Assembly: GCA_963700895.1 (NCBI GenBank)
Contig: CAVOZI010000016.1
Location: 310,001-374,000 of the forward strand
From: Anderseniella sp963700895
GTDB taxonomy: Bacteria; Pseudomonadota; Alphaproteobacteria; Rhizobiales; Aestuariivirgaceae
Reading direction: 5' to 3'
Length of the DNA stretch: 64,000 bases
Part shown: piece after piece, positions 9,735 to 18,440 of the stretch
How the letters are laid out: each line of letters begins with the position of its first letter
How positions within the stretch are numbered: position 1 is the stretch's first letter
Notes under the pieces: generated by a model
The model's input: the letters and a program-made list of their open reading frames with translations, nothing else
Database searches by the model: none
What the model was told of the DNA's origin: nothing
Program-made: the position numbers and the translations under genes

Positions 9735-10726
9735 GCGGTGAACTCCCTGACGGCGGCGGCGATTGCCGCGAACATGGCGCCTGCTGCGGGCGAGACGCGG
9801 CGCGCCCTGAGCGATGCGTGGATCAGCTCCGGTTCATGGCGCACTTGCGCCTTGACGCCTGCCGCCTGCAGCCGGGCGGCATAGTCGAAGCAGTCATCGT
9901 GCAACGGGTCCCACTCGCAAGCCACCAGGAAGGCGGGCGGCAGCGCCGCATAGTCGGTTTCCAGCAGCGGCGCGCGGAATTTCGAGCTGCGCGCCGCGTC
10001 GTTGTCCGGTCCCATGTACCAATCGTCATAAGCCTTCATGTCGGCGGTGGTCAGCCCCGGTGCGTTGGCGCGGCTGAGATAGGACCCCCGGCTCATATCG
10101 CCGCCCAGCGCCGGGTAGATGAGCACCTGGCCGGATGGCAGCGGCAGGCCCTCGTCACGCCGCTTCAGGCAAACTGCGGCTGTCAGGTTGCCGCCAGCCG
10201 AGTCTCCACCCAGCGCAGTGCGGGCCGGGTCGATGCCGAACCTGTCCGGGTTTGAAAGGATAGTGTGCACCGCGGTCGCGCTGTCGTCGAAGGCGGCCGG
10301 AAACCGGTGCTCTGGCGCCAGCCGGTAGTCCACCGCGATTACCGTGGCGCCCGACAGCTCCGCCAGCCCGCAGCAGATGTCATCGTGGCTGTCCAGCGAT
10401 CCCAGCACGTAGCCGCCGCCGTGCAGATAGATCAGCCCGGCCCCGTTTCCGCCTTGTGCGGGTATGTAGCGCCTGAGCGGAATGGAACCGGCCGGACCCG
10501 GCGCGTTCATGTCCTCAACCGTCATGCCGGCCGGGCGTCCGCCGTGAAAGTGCTGGCACAGCCTGTGGTAGCACGCCCGCATGCCGTTCATGCTCAGCCC
10601 GGCGGCGTCATCGGGAAAGAACCCAGCCGATTGCGCCATGAAGGCCACGATGCCCGGCTCGTCAGGTGCGGGACGGGGGTCGTCCAACACAGTTGTCACA
10701 TTGCCATGGCATGTGTTTGCCATCAT
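9731..10726 (-). CDS. HSL-family alpha/beta hydrolase (esterase/lipase)
   Basis: The protein shows the hormone-sensitive-lipase signature HGGGYVLGS (oxyanion hole), GGDSAGGNLTAA around the catalytic Ser, CEWDPLHDD with the Asp, and a His in ELIHASLRA. Such enzymes hydrolyse short-chain esters. The ATG at 10726 overlaps the start of phoR on the other strand, leaving no promoter space; the true start may be further inside (for example Met30, near 10639). It is coupled by a four-base overlap to the CocE-like gene downstream. Confidence 0.87.
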   Translation of the reverse strand: MMANTCHGNVTTVLDDPRPAPDEPGIVAFMAQSAGFFPDDAAGLSMNGMRACYHRLCQHFHGGRPAGMTVEDMNAPGPAGSIPLRRYIPAQGGNGAGLIYLHGGGYVLGSLDSHDDICCGLAELSGATVIAVDYRLAPEHRFPAAFDDSATAVHTILSNPDRFGIDPARTALGGDSAGGNLTAAVCLKRRDEGLPLPSGQVLIYPALGGDMSRGSYLSRANAPGLTTADMKAYDDWYMGPDNDAARSSKFRAPLLETDYAALPPAFLVACEWDPLHDDCFDYAARLQAAGVKAQVRHEPELIHASLRARRVSPAAGAMFAAIAAAVREFTA

Positions 10727-11864
10727 GATTCCCTTTATGATCTGGAACAGGCAGCAACAGGACGGCCAGACCGCTCAAGCGCCCGGCGATGATGCGAAAG
10801 CATCCGCGCCGCCGCAACCTGAATTTGGTGCGTTCGCGCGCAGTTTTGCCGATGCCATTCCCGACCCGTTCCTGGTGGTCGACAATGCAGGCAGGGTGGT
10901 GGCCGCCAACGAGAACGCCCGGCAACTGTTCAACGCCGCCATGGCGGGCGATCACCTGTCGCAGCACGTTCGCGCGCCGTCCATTCTCGAGGCCGTGGAC
11001 GATGTCATCGGCAGCGGCATTGCGCGTCGCGTCGATTACGAACGCCGCACCGGTGGCGGCCGCCGCTTCGAGGCGTTCATTGCGCCGCTGGTGCTGCCGC
11101 CGGCGCAGGCCGCCAGCATCCTGTTCCGCGATCTGACCGCCCAGCAGCACCTGGAGCGCATGCGCACCGACTTCGTGGCCAATGCCAGCCACGAGCTGCG
11201 CACCCCGCTTGCTTCGCTCACCGGCTACATCGAAACCCTTCAGGGCCCAGCCCGCAACGACCTGGCCGCCCAGGAGCGTTTCCTCGGCCGTATGCTGGAG
11301 CAGGCCCACCGGATGCGCCGGCTCATCGATGACCTGCTGTCGCTGTCGCGGGTCGAAATGAACGTCCACCGCCCGCCCGCCGGCATTGTCGATCTCGCCG
11401 AGATCACCCGCTACGCGCTCGACATGCTGGCCGACCAGGCCCGCGCCGCCGGATGCAGCATGCGGCTGGAGGCGGAGGCGCCGGCGATGGTGACCGGTGA
11501 CCGCGACCAGCTGATCCAGGTGGTGCAGAACCTCGTCGAGAACGCCATCAAGTATGGCGCGCCGGACAAGGGCATCGACATCGCCATCAGGCGTGACACC
11601 GGGCGGGGAAGCATTTCCCTTTCGGTCACCGACCACGGCGACGGCATCGCCGCCGAACACCTGCCGCGCCTGACCGAGCGCTTCTACCGCGTCAACGAGC
11701 AGGAAAGCCGCTCGCGTGGCGGCACCGGGCTTGGCCTGGCCATCGTCAAGCACATCGTCCTGCGCCATCGTGGTGATCTCGACATCCGCTCTGCAAAAGG
11801 CGCGGGCAGCACCTTCACAATACGCCTTCCAATGGCTGCCGAGCTTGGCAACGCTGCCGAATAG
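10725..11864 (+). CDS. phoR: PAS-domain sensor histidine kinase, PhoR-like
   Basis: A PAS-like region (FADAIPDPFLVVDNAGRVV) is followed by a HisKA dimerisation domain with the phospho-acceptor His in FVANASHELRTPL, then the ATPase domain with N box NLVENAIKYG, G1 DHGDGIA and G2 GGTGLGLAIVKHI. Its place beside the Pho box and pst genes supports the PhoR role: phosphorylating PhoB when phosphate is scarce. No N-terminal membrane helix is visible in the roughly 380 residues, unlike the anchored PhoR of E. coli. Start candidates are ATG at 10725 or 10737; both overlap or abut the divergent esterase start. Confidence 0.85.
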   Translation: MIPFMIWNRQQQDGQTAQAPGDDAKASAPPQPEFGAFARSFADAIPDPFLVVDNAGRVVAANENARQLFNAAMAGDHLSQHVRAPSILEAVDDVIGSGIARRVDYERRTGGGRRFEAFIAPLVLPPAQAASILFRDLTAQQHLERMRTDFVANASHELRTPLASLTGYIETLQGPARNDLAAQERFLGRMLEQAHRMRRLIDDLLSLSRVEMNVHRPPAGIVDLAEITRYALDMLADQARAAGCSMRLEAEAPAMVTGDRDQLIQVVQNLVENAIKYGAPDKGIDIAIRRDTGRGSISLSVTDHGDGIAAEHLPRLTERFYRVNEQESRSRGGTGLGLAIVKHIVLRHRGDLDIRSAKGAGSTFTIRLPMAAELGNAAE

Positions 11865-11887
11865 GCACGATATATCAAACACTTGAA

Positions 11888-11917
11888 CCGTCATCCAATT
11901 GTCACGTAGCTGTCACA
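11888..11917 (+). promoter_or_regulatory. Pho box before pstS
   Basis: GTCA recurs at 11890, 11901 and 11912 with an exact 11-base period, in CCGTCAT, TTGTCAC and CTGTCAC. This matches the direct-repeat PhoB site, about one DNA turn per repeat. A TATAGG at 11935-11940 downstream could serve as the -10 element. It lies about 130 bases before the pstS start. Confidence 0.85.
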
Positions 11918-12044
11918 TAGTCTTGTCGTGGCAGCTATAGGAGATGGGCCGTTCGAAGCGGCCGGCGCTCACCAGCCATCAAAGCGCAAGGGGCGGCCGC
12001 AACCATCTACCACCGGGGCAAGTGCCCCAACAGGGAAGGTCATA

Positions 12045-13085
12045 ATGATGATCAAACGCAGTTTCCTCCTGGCCACTGTGGCCATCGCATCGCTGGCAGC
12101 CGTGGGCACCGCCGCCCAGGCCCGCGACAACATCCAGATCTCCGGTTCGTCGACCGTTCTGCCCTATGCAACCATCGTCGCCGAAGCATTCGGCGAAAAC
12201 TTCAGCTTCCCGACCCCGGTCGTCGAAGGTGGCGGTTCGGGCGCTGGCCGCAAGAAGCTTTGCGAAGGCGTTGGTCCGAACACCATCGACATCGCCAACT
12301 CTTCCTCGCGCATCAAGCAGTCGGACATCGATGCTTGCGCAGCCAACGGCGTAACCGAGATCATGGAAATCCGTTTCGGCTATGATGGCATCGTCTTTGC
12401 CTCGGACATCAACGGTCCGGAATTCGCACTGACCCCTGCCGACGTTCATGGTGCTTTGGCAGCCAAGGTTGTCAAGGATGGCGTCCTGGTTGACAACACC
12501 GCCAAGACCTGGGCCGACGTTAATCCCTCCCTGCCTGCGCAGGACATCCTGGCTTTCGTACCGGGCACCAAGCACGGCACGCGCGAAGTTTTCGACGAGA
12601 AGCTGCTGGTCGCTGGCTGCGAAGCCAACGGCACTGCTGCCGCCCATAAGGCTGCCGGCGCTGAAAAGGCCGACAAGGCATGCATGGAACTGCGGACCGA
12701 CGGCGCCTCGATCGACATCGATGGCGACTACACCGAAACGCTGGCACGTGTTGATGCCAACAAGAACGGTGTCGGCATCTTCGGTCTGTCATTCTATCAG
12801 AACAACACCGACAAGCTGCGTGTCGCCACGATCAACGGCGTTGTTCCCACGGTGGAGTCAATCTCCAAGGGTGAATACCCGGTGTCACGTCCGCTGTACT
12901 TCTACGTCAAGAAGGCCCACATCGGCGTAATCCCTGGGCTGAAGGAGTACATCACGTTCTTCCTGTCGGATGAAATGGCCGGCCCGGATGGCCCGCTCGC
13001 TGCTTACGGCCTGGTCTCTGACCCGGACCTGGCTGCCACTCAGTCGATGATCGAAGCTGAGACCCCAATGGGCCCGCTGAACTAG
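12045..13085 (+). CDS. pstS: periplasmic phosphate-binding protein PstS
   Basis: The signal peptide (MIKRSFLLATVAIASLAAVG...AQA) precedes a PstS fold with ISGSSTVLPYA, VEGGGSGAGRKKLCEG, IANSSSRIK and the phosphate-loop-like GTKHGTREVF. PstS delivers phosphate to the PstCAB transporter. ATG at 12045 or 12048 is preceded by GGGAAGG at good spacing; an upstream in-frame extension to 11928 has no signal character and would run over the promoter. It is first in pstSCAB-phoU-phoB under the Pho box, and is separated from pstC by a stable hairpin. Confidence 0.95.
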   Translation: MMIKRSFLLATVAIASLAAVGTAAQARDNIQISGSSTVLPYATIVAEAFGENFSFPTPVVEGGGSGAGRKKLCEGVGPNTIDIANSSSRIKQSDIDACAANGVTEIMEIRFGYDGIVFASDINGPEFALTPADVHGALAAKVVKDGVLVDNTAKTWADVNPSLPAQDILAFVPGTKHGTREVFDEKLLVAGCEANGTAAAHKAAGAEKADKACMELRTDGASIDIDGDYTETLARVDANKNGVGIFGLSFYQNNTDKLRVATINGVVPTVESISKGEYPVSRPLYFYVKKAHIGVIPGLKEYITFFLSDEMAGPDGPLAAYGLVSDPDLAATQSMIEAETPMGPLN

Positions 13086-13098
13086 CCTGAAACAGCTT

Positions 13099-13126
13099 TG
13101 GAGGGTGCTTCGGCACCCTCCATTTG
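13099..13126 (+). terminator. UUCG-tetraloop hairpin between pstS and pstC
   Basis: TGGAGGGTGC (13099-13108), loop TTCG, GCACCCTCCA (13113-13122), then TTTG. The 10-bp perfect stem with an extra-stable tetraloop likely acts as a partial terminator or 3' stabiliser, making PstS more abundant than the membrane parts. Confidence 0.8.
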
Positions 13127-13165
13127 CCTTGTTGCCTGCGGGCGTCACATGAAAGCGTAGTTCCC

Positions 13166-14626
13166 ATGAGCGTCGGCCTACTTTGTGTGATCGTCCTCAT
13201 CATATCAATGGTCGCGTTTTTCGCGGCGCGCACTCGCGCCATGAAGAGTGCCGGTGGAAATGCGCGGCTCCTGCATTCACTGCCGACCTATTACGGACAG
13301 GCGGCCTTTCTCTTTACCGCCGTGCCAGCCCTTCTCATCATGGCGGCCTGGCTGCTGATCCAGGGCCCGATGATCGAGGGCCGGGTCATCGGTCAGCTCG
13401 ACCCGGCGGTTGCGGCCGATGCGAACGCCGCGAAACTCACCATGAGCGACGTGCGCCGGATCGCTGACGGTCTAGACGCGATGCAGGAACGTTTCGACCT
13501 GTCGAACGAGGATCTGGCCGCGATGCGGGCGGACGCTACCGATGTGCGCGGACGCCTGGCCGAGGTCGGTGTGGCGCTTGGCAGCGAGGTCAGGCCCGAA
13601 GTGTTCGAAGCGGCAAAGTCCTATCGCATCATGCAGTCGCAGAGCGCGCTGGTGATGAGCGTTGTAGTTATCCTGACAGCCCTCGCCGGTCTGTCCTTTT
13701 CGGTGTGGCGGACATCACGCGATTTCCGCGCCCGCAACGTAACCGAGACATTCATCCTCTGGATATTCATGGGGGCAGCCACCATTGCGATCCTGACGAC
13801 CGTCGGCATCGTCCTGTCGCTGCTGTCGGAATCGATCCGCTTCTTCAGCTATTATCCGATCTACGATTTCTACTTCGGTACCGTGTGGAACCCGCAGTTC
13901 CGTGGTGGTTCCGAGCTGGGTCTGCTGCCGCTGCTCTGGGGCACCCTGTACATTAGCCTCGTGTCGATGCTGGTGGCGGTGCCGCTGGGACTGTTCACGG
14001 CGATTTATACCGCGGAGTATGCGCCTCAGCGTGTCCGCAACGTAATCAAGCCACTCATCGAGGTTATCGCGGGCATCCCGACCGTCGTGTTCGGCCTTTT
14101 CGCTCTGGTCACCGTGGGTCCCCTCCTGCGCGACTACATCGCGTTGCCGACGGGGCTGGGCGATTCCGGATCTTCCGTGATGACCGCAGGCCTGGTGATC
14201 GGGATCCTGAACACGCCGTTCATTTCGTCGCTGGCCGATGATATCATAAGTTCGGTGCCCAATGCGCTGCGTGATGGCTCCTACGGCCTTGGCGCAACCA
14301 AATCTGAAACCATCCGCCAGGTGATCCTTCCGGCCGCACTGCCGGGCATTGTCGGTGCCGTCCTGCTGGCGGCAAGCCGCGCCATCGGCGAAACCATGAT
14401 CGTGGTCATGGGCGCGGGCGCTGCTGCCAAGATGGACCTCAATCCGTTCGAGGCCATGACGACCATCACCGTGAAGATCGTCAGCCAGTTGACTGGCGAC
14501 CTTGCCTTCGACACACCCGAAACGCTGGTGGCCTTCGCCCTGGGCATCACCCTCTTCGTCGTGACTCTAGGACTCAACATCTTCGCCTTGTGGTTCGTTC
14601 GCAAGTACAAGGAGCAGTACGACTAA
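13166..14626 (+). CDS. pstC: phosphate ABC transporter permease PstC
   Basis: The protein has about 486 residues, longer than E. coli PstC because of an N-terminal extension (DUF3708-like, with hydrophobic segments at about 5-20, 50-70 and 160-185), as is usual in alphaproteobacteria. The permease core follows, with the EAA-type loop around SYGLGATKSETIRQVILP, which contacts PstB. ATG at 13166 was chosen because the upstream in-frame extension overlaps the pstS-pstC hairpin. Its TAA overlaps the ATG of pstA (TAATG). Confidence 0.94.
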   Translation: MSVGLLCVIVLIISMVAFFAARTRAMKSAGGNARLLHSLPTYYGQAAFLFTAVPALLIMAAWLLIQGPMIEGRVIGQLDPAVAADANAAKLTMSDVRRIADGLDAMQERFDLSNEDLAAMRADATDVRGRLAEVGVALGSEVRPEVFEAAKSYRIMQSQSALVMSVVVILTALAGLSFSVWRTSRDFRARNVTETFILWIFMGAATIAILTTVGIVLSLLSESIRFFSYYPIYDFYFGTVWNPQFRGGSELGLLPLLWGTLYISLVSMLVAVPLGLFTAIYTAEYAPQRVRNVIKPLIEVIAGIPTVVFGLFALVTVGPLLRDYIALPTGLGDSGSSVMTAGLVIGILNTPFISSLADDIISSVPNALRDGSYGLGATKSETIRQVILPAALPGIVGAVLLAASRAIGETMIVVMGAGAAAKMDLNPFEAMTTITVKIVSQLTGDLAFDTPETLVAFALGITLFVVTLGLNIFALWFVRKYKEQYD

Positions 14627-15990
14627 TGACCGACATTTCCCAGTCCATTGAGAACGCAGTCGAGCCGATGCGAACCACCACCTCGCTGATGACCGAGACC
14701 GCGCTCACCCGCCGGCGCAACGCGGCAGAAAAGCGCTTTCAGTGGTACGGCATCATCGCGATCTCGATCGCGCTCGCGACGCTGGCGTTCATGCTCTTCA
14801 CCATCTTCAAGGACGGGTCGTCGGCGTTTGTCCAGGCCAAGATCACCTACCCCGTCACCATTGACGCAGCCATCGTCGACAAGTCGGGGAACCGGGACCT
14901 TGCCGAGATGTCGAAGGTGACGACCATCGGTTACGGGCGTTTGTTGAGCGCATCGCTAGTGTCGCATCTGGCTGAGCGGGGCATTACGGTCGAGGGCATC
15001 TCGGACCGGGAGATTTCGGACATGATCTCGAAGGATGCGCCAGCCCGGCTGCGTGACCAGGTGCTCGCTGACCCGTCGCTGGTTGGCCAGACCATTGTCA
15101 CCGAGGTCTTTGCCACCGGACGGATCGATGGCTATCTGAAGGGCCGCGTCAATCGCGACATCGCGGCCCGCGATTCGAACGTGTCAGTCATGCAGCTGGA
15201 CCTCGCCGACAAGATGGTTGAGGCGGGCCTGCTGGATACGGGCTTCAACTGGCGGTTCATCACCGCGCCGGACGCATCGGACCTGCGTCCCGAAGCTGCG
15301 GGTTTGGGCGTCGCGCTGCTCGGCAGCCTTTACATGATGTTTCTTGTGCTGATCTTCACCTTGCCGCTGGGTGTCGCGGCTGCGATCTACCTCGAGGAAT
15401 TCGCGGCGAAGAACTGGTTCACCGACCTTGTGGAAGTGAACATCTCGAACCTCGCTGCGGTGCCGTCCATCGTCTTCGGGATACTTGGCCTTGCGGTCTT
15501 CATCAACTTCGCAGGGCTGCCCTCGTCGGCCCCGCTGGTGGGGGCGCTGGTTCTGACGCTGATGACACTGCCGACGATCATAATCGCGACACGCGCGGCC
15601 ATTCGCGCGGTGCCTCCCTCGATCCGCGATGCCGCGCTTGGCGTCGGCGCCTCAAAGATGCAAACGGTATTCCACCACGTCCTGCCGCTGGGCGCACCGG
15701 GCATCATGACCGGCACCATTCTTGGCCTAGCCTCGGCGCTCGGCGAAACTGGCCCGCTACTGCTGATCGGGATGGTAGCCTTCGTGACCAATTATCCGGA
15801 CAACCCGCTGGAAGGCGGTTTTCTTGACCCGGCAACGGCGCTGCCAGTGCAGGTCTATTCCTGGGCATCCCGCTCCGATCCTGCCTTTATCGAGCGTTCA
15901 TCCGGCGCGATCATCGTTCTGCTGATCTTCCTGGTCTGCATGAACATTATTGCAATTCTTTTACGCCGGCGCTTTGAGCGTCGCTGGTAG
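14626..15990 (+). CDS. pstA: phosphate ABC transporter permease PstA
   Basis: The 454-residue permease has an N-terminal DUF3333-like extension (membrane helix at about 40-62, then a soluble part) and a six-helix permease core with the loop DAALGVGASKMQTVFHHVLPL. It pairs with PstC to form the phosphate channel. The ATG overlaps the pstC stop, pointing to translational coupling; pstB follows after 35 bases. No frameshift is seen. Confidence 0.94.
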   Translation: MTDISQSIENAVEPMRTTTSLMTETALTRRRNAAEKRFQWYGIIAISIALATLAFMLFTIFKDGSSAFVQAKITYPVTIDAAIVDKSGNRDLAEMSKVTTIGYGRLLSASLVSHLAERGITVEGISDREISDMISKDAPARLRDQVLADPSLVGQTIVTEVFATGRIDGYLKGRVNRDIAARDSNVSVMQLDLADKMVEAGLLDTGFNWRFITAPDASDLRPEAAGLGVALLGSLYMMFLVLIFTLPLGVAAAIYLEEFAAKNWFTDLVEVNISNLAAVPSIVFGILGLAVFINFAGLPSSAPLVGALVLTLMTLPTIIIATRAAIRAVPPSIRDAALGVGASKMQTVFHHVLPLGAPGIMTGTILGLASALGETGPLLLIGMVAFVTNYPDNPLEGGFLDPATALPVQVYSWASRSDPAFIERSSGAIIVLLIFLVCMNIIAILLRRRFERRW

Positions 15991-16025
15991 CAGCCGCCGC
16001 ACAGCCGGTATTCTGGAGACTAGTA

Positions 16026-16862
16026 ATGGACGCAACCGTCGCAGAGAAAACAACCCGTTTCAAGGTGGTGATGACCCCCGCCGAACCGGTCGTCATGCAG
16101 CAGCACCGGCCGAAGATTGTCACTGAGGGGGTTACTGTTCATTACGGCGACAAGCAGGCGATCTTTCCGCTGGACATCAAGATTCCGGACCGTGCGGTTT
16201 CGGCTTTCATCGGTCCCTCGGGTTGCGGCAAGTCCACCTTCCTGCGTTGCATCAACCGCATGAACGATACCATCCCGATCTGCCGCGTCGGTGGCCAGAT
16301 CTTGCTGGACGGCGAGGACATCCATGATCCTCGCATCGATCCGGTGCAGCTGCGCGCCAAGGTCGGCATGGTGTTCCAGAAGCCGAACCCTTTTCCCAAG
16401 TCGATCTATGACAACGTGGCCTATGGACCGCGCATTCACGGCCTGGCCACCAGCAAGACCGACCTTGAAGAGATTGTTGTCAACTCGCTGAAGCGCGCCG
16501 GCCTGTTCGAGGAGGTCAAGGACCGTCTGCAGTCACCCGGCACCGGTCTGTCGGGCGGCCAGCAGCAGCGTCTGTGCATCGCCCGCGCCATCGCCGTCAG
16601 TCCGGAAGTCATTTTGATGGACGAGCCCTGCTCGGCGCTTGATCCGATTGCGACGGCCCGCATCGAGGAACTCATCGACGAACTGCGCGATAACTACTGC
16701 ATCGTCATTGTCACCCACTCGATGCAGCAGGCAGCCCGCGTGTCGCAGCTCACCGCGTTCTTTCACCTTGGCACCCTGGTCGAGGTTGGCGATACCGAGG
16801 CAATGTTCACCAACCCGCAGGAACGCCGCACCCAGGACTACATCATGGGCCGCTTCGGCTGA
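16026..16862 (+). CDS. pstB: phosphate ABC transporter ATP-binding protein PstB
   Basis: The 278-residue ATPase has Walker A GPSGCGKST, Q-loop VGMVFQKPNPFPKSIYDNV, signature LSGGQQQRLCIARA, Walker B VILMDEPCSALD and switch His in IVTHSM. FQKPNPFP and SALDPIAT are typical of PstB. It drives phosphate import through PstCA and, with PhoU, signals phosphate sufficiency to PhoR. The N-terminus (about 35 residues before the ATPase core) is longer than in E. coli. Confidence 0.96.
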   Translation: MDATVAEKTTRFKVVMTPAEPVVMQQHRPKIVTEGVTVHYGDKQAIFPLDIKIPDRAVSAFIGPSGCGKSTFLRCINRMNDTIPICRVGGQILLDGEDIHDPRIDPVQLRAKVGMVFQKPNPFPKSIYDNVAYGPRIHGLATSKTDLEEIVVNSLKRAGLFEEVKDRLQSPGTGLSGGQQQRLCIARAIAVSPEVILMDEPCSALDPIATARIEELIDELRDNYCIVIVTHSMQQAARVSQLTAFFHLGTLVEVGDTEAMFTNPQERRTQDYIMGRFG

Positions 16863-16899
16863 TCGCCGCCCCTTGTCCCGCTTGAAAGGCTGACATCTC

Positions 16900-17613
16900 A
16901 TGAACACGCATATCGTTTCCGCCTTCGACGAGGAACTGGCTGAACTGCGCAAGCTGATTGCGCAGATGGGCGGTCTCGCCGAGGACCAGTTCGCAAAGTC
17001 CATCGACGCCCTGTCCCAGTCCGACAAGCGGCTTGCCGAGAAGGTGATCGCGTCGGACGACAAGATCGACCGGCTGGAGAAGGACCTGGAAGAGCGCGCC
17101 ATCAAGCTGATCGCCAGGCGCCAGCCCATGGCGGCGGACCTGCGGGCCATCATCGTCGCCATCCGCATCTCGTCCGACCTTGAACGCATCGGCGACCTGG
17201 CCAAGAACATTGCCAAGCGGACGCTCGCGGTCGATGAGCCGCTGCCGAGATCGGTCAATGCCGGCATGAGCCGCATGGCCGAACTTGCCATGGAGCAGCT
17301 GTCGGACGTGCTTGACGCCTATGCACGGCTGGATGTCGACAAGGCACAGGACGTCTGGCTCAAGGACAGCCGCATCGATGCCCTCTACAACTCGGTGTTC
17401 CGAGAACTGCTGACGTACATGATGGAGGATGCCCGCACCATTGGCATGTGCACCCACCTGCTGTTCGGCGCCAAGAACATCGAACGCATCGGTGACCACA
17501 CCACCAACATCGCCGAGAACATTCACTACCTCGTCACCGGTGGACCGCCGCAGGGTGAGCGCCCCAAGGAGGATTCAACCTCCGTGACTACCGTCGAGAC
17601 GCCGGCCCGCTAG
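16900..17613 (+). CDS. phoU: phosphate signalling protein PhoU
   Basis: The 237-residue protein is predicted to form two three-helix bundles, with metal-binding-type motifs ERAIKLIARRQPMAADLR and MCTHLLFGAKNIERIGDH. PhoU links the PstSCAB transport state to PhoR and keeps the Pho regulon off in high phosphate. It lies between pstB and phoB in the order common in alphaproteobacteria. Confidence 0.95.
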   Translation: MNTHIVSAFDEELAELRKLIAQMGGLAEDQFAKSIDALSQSDKRLAEKVIASDDKIDRLEKDLEERAIKLIARRQPMAADLRAIIVAIRISSDLERIGDLAKNIAKRTLAVDEPLPRSVNAGMSRMAELAMEQLSDVLDAYARLDVDKAQDVWLKDSRIDALYNSVFRELLTYMMEDARTIGMCTHLLFGAKNIERIGDHTTNIAENIHYLVTGGPPQGERPKEDSTSVTTVETPAR

Positions 17614-17644
17614 ACGCCTGCGCCGTCCCTGCTGGAGACTGAAC

Positions 17645-18349
17645 ATGCCTGCAACCGTTCTCATCGTTGAAGACGAAGAGCCGATCCAGGAACTGCTCGC
17701 CTACAATTTCAAGGCCGAGGGTTTCAACGTGCGCACGCTGGACGGCACCGAGGATGTGGTTCGCGAGATATCGAACGACACGCCGGACCTGATCCTGCTT
17801 GACTGGATGCTGCCGAGCATGTCCGGCATCGAGATCTGCCGGTCACTGCGGGCGCGGCCCGATACCCGCGACGTGCCGATCATCATGCTCACCGCCCGGG
17901 GCGAGGAGACCGAGCGGGTTCGGGGGCTTGCCACCGGCGCCGATGACTACGTGGTCAAGCCGTTTTCGGTCCCCGAACTGATCGCCAGGGTGAAGTCGCT
18001 GTTGCGCCGCTCAAGCCCGGATGCCGTCTCCGATGTGCTGAAGGCGGGGGAACTTTCGCTGGACCGGCGCACCCGGCGGGTGCAACGGTCGGGCCGCGAC
18101 ATCGAGCTGTCGCCCACCGAGTTCAAGCTGCTCGAACACATGATGCAGACGCCGGGACGGGTCTATACCCGCGCCCAGTTGCTGGATGCCGTATGGGGCC
18201 GCGATGTCTATGTCGACGAGCGCACCGTGGACGTGCACGTCGGGCGCTTGCGCAAGTCGATCAACCGGTCCCGCGAGGCCAATCCGATCCGCACCGTGCG
18301 CGGCGTCGGCTACTCGTTCGATGAACGGTTCGGCGCGGTGAACGCCTGA
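17645..18349 (+). CDS. phoB: phosphate regulon response regulator PhoB
   Basis: The 234-residue OmpR-type regulator has a receiver domain with the acidic pocket (VEDEEP), phosphorylated Asp53 in LILLDWMLPSMSG, and Lys in VVKPFSVPEL. Its C-terminal winged helix carries LSPTEFKLLEHMMQTPGRVY, and RTVDVHVGRLRKSI is the recognition helix region. It should bind the GTCA repeats before pstS. It is last in the operon, 31 bases after phoU. Confidence 0.95.
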   Translation: MPATVLIVEDEEPIQELLAYNFKAEGFNVRTLDGTEDVVREISNDTPDLILLDWMLPSMSGIEICRSLRARPDTRDVPIIMLTARGEETERVRGLATGADDYVVKPFSVPELIARVKSLLRRSSPDAVSDVLKAGELSLDRRTRRVQRSGRDIELSPTEFKLLEHMMQTPGRVYTRAQLLDAVWGRDVYVDERTVDVHVGRLRKSINRSREANPIRTVRGVGYSFDERFGAVNA

Positions 18350-18381
18350 TCCCTCGCCTTCCTGACGTGCGCCGCAAAGGC

Positions 18382-18408
18382 AAGGGCGGCTCTCTCGAGC
18401 CGCCCCTT
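18382..18408. terminator. bidirectional hairpin between convergent phoB and gcrA
   Basis: AAGGGCGGCT (18382-18391) pairs with AGCCGCCCCTT (18398-18408) across a six-base loop, with one bulged C. It sits between two convergent genes and could end transcription in both directions. Confidence 0.7.
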
Positions 18409-18440
18409 AACATCCCGTGCGCCCTTGAGGCTGTTGCCGC

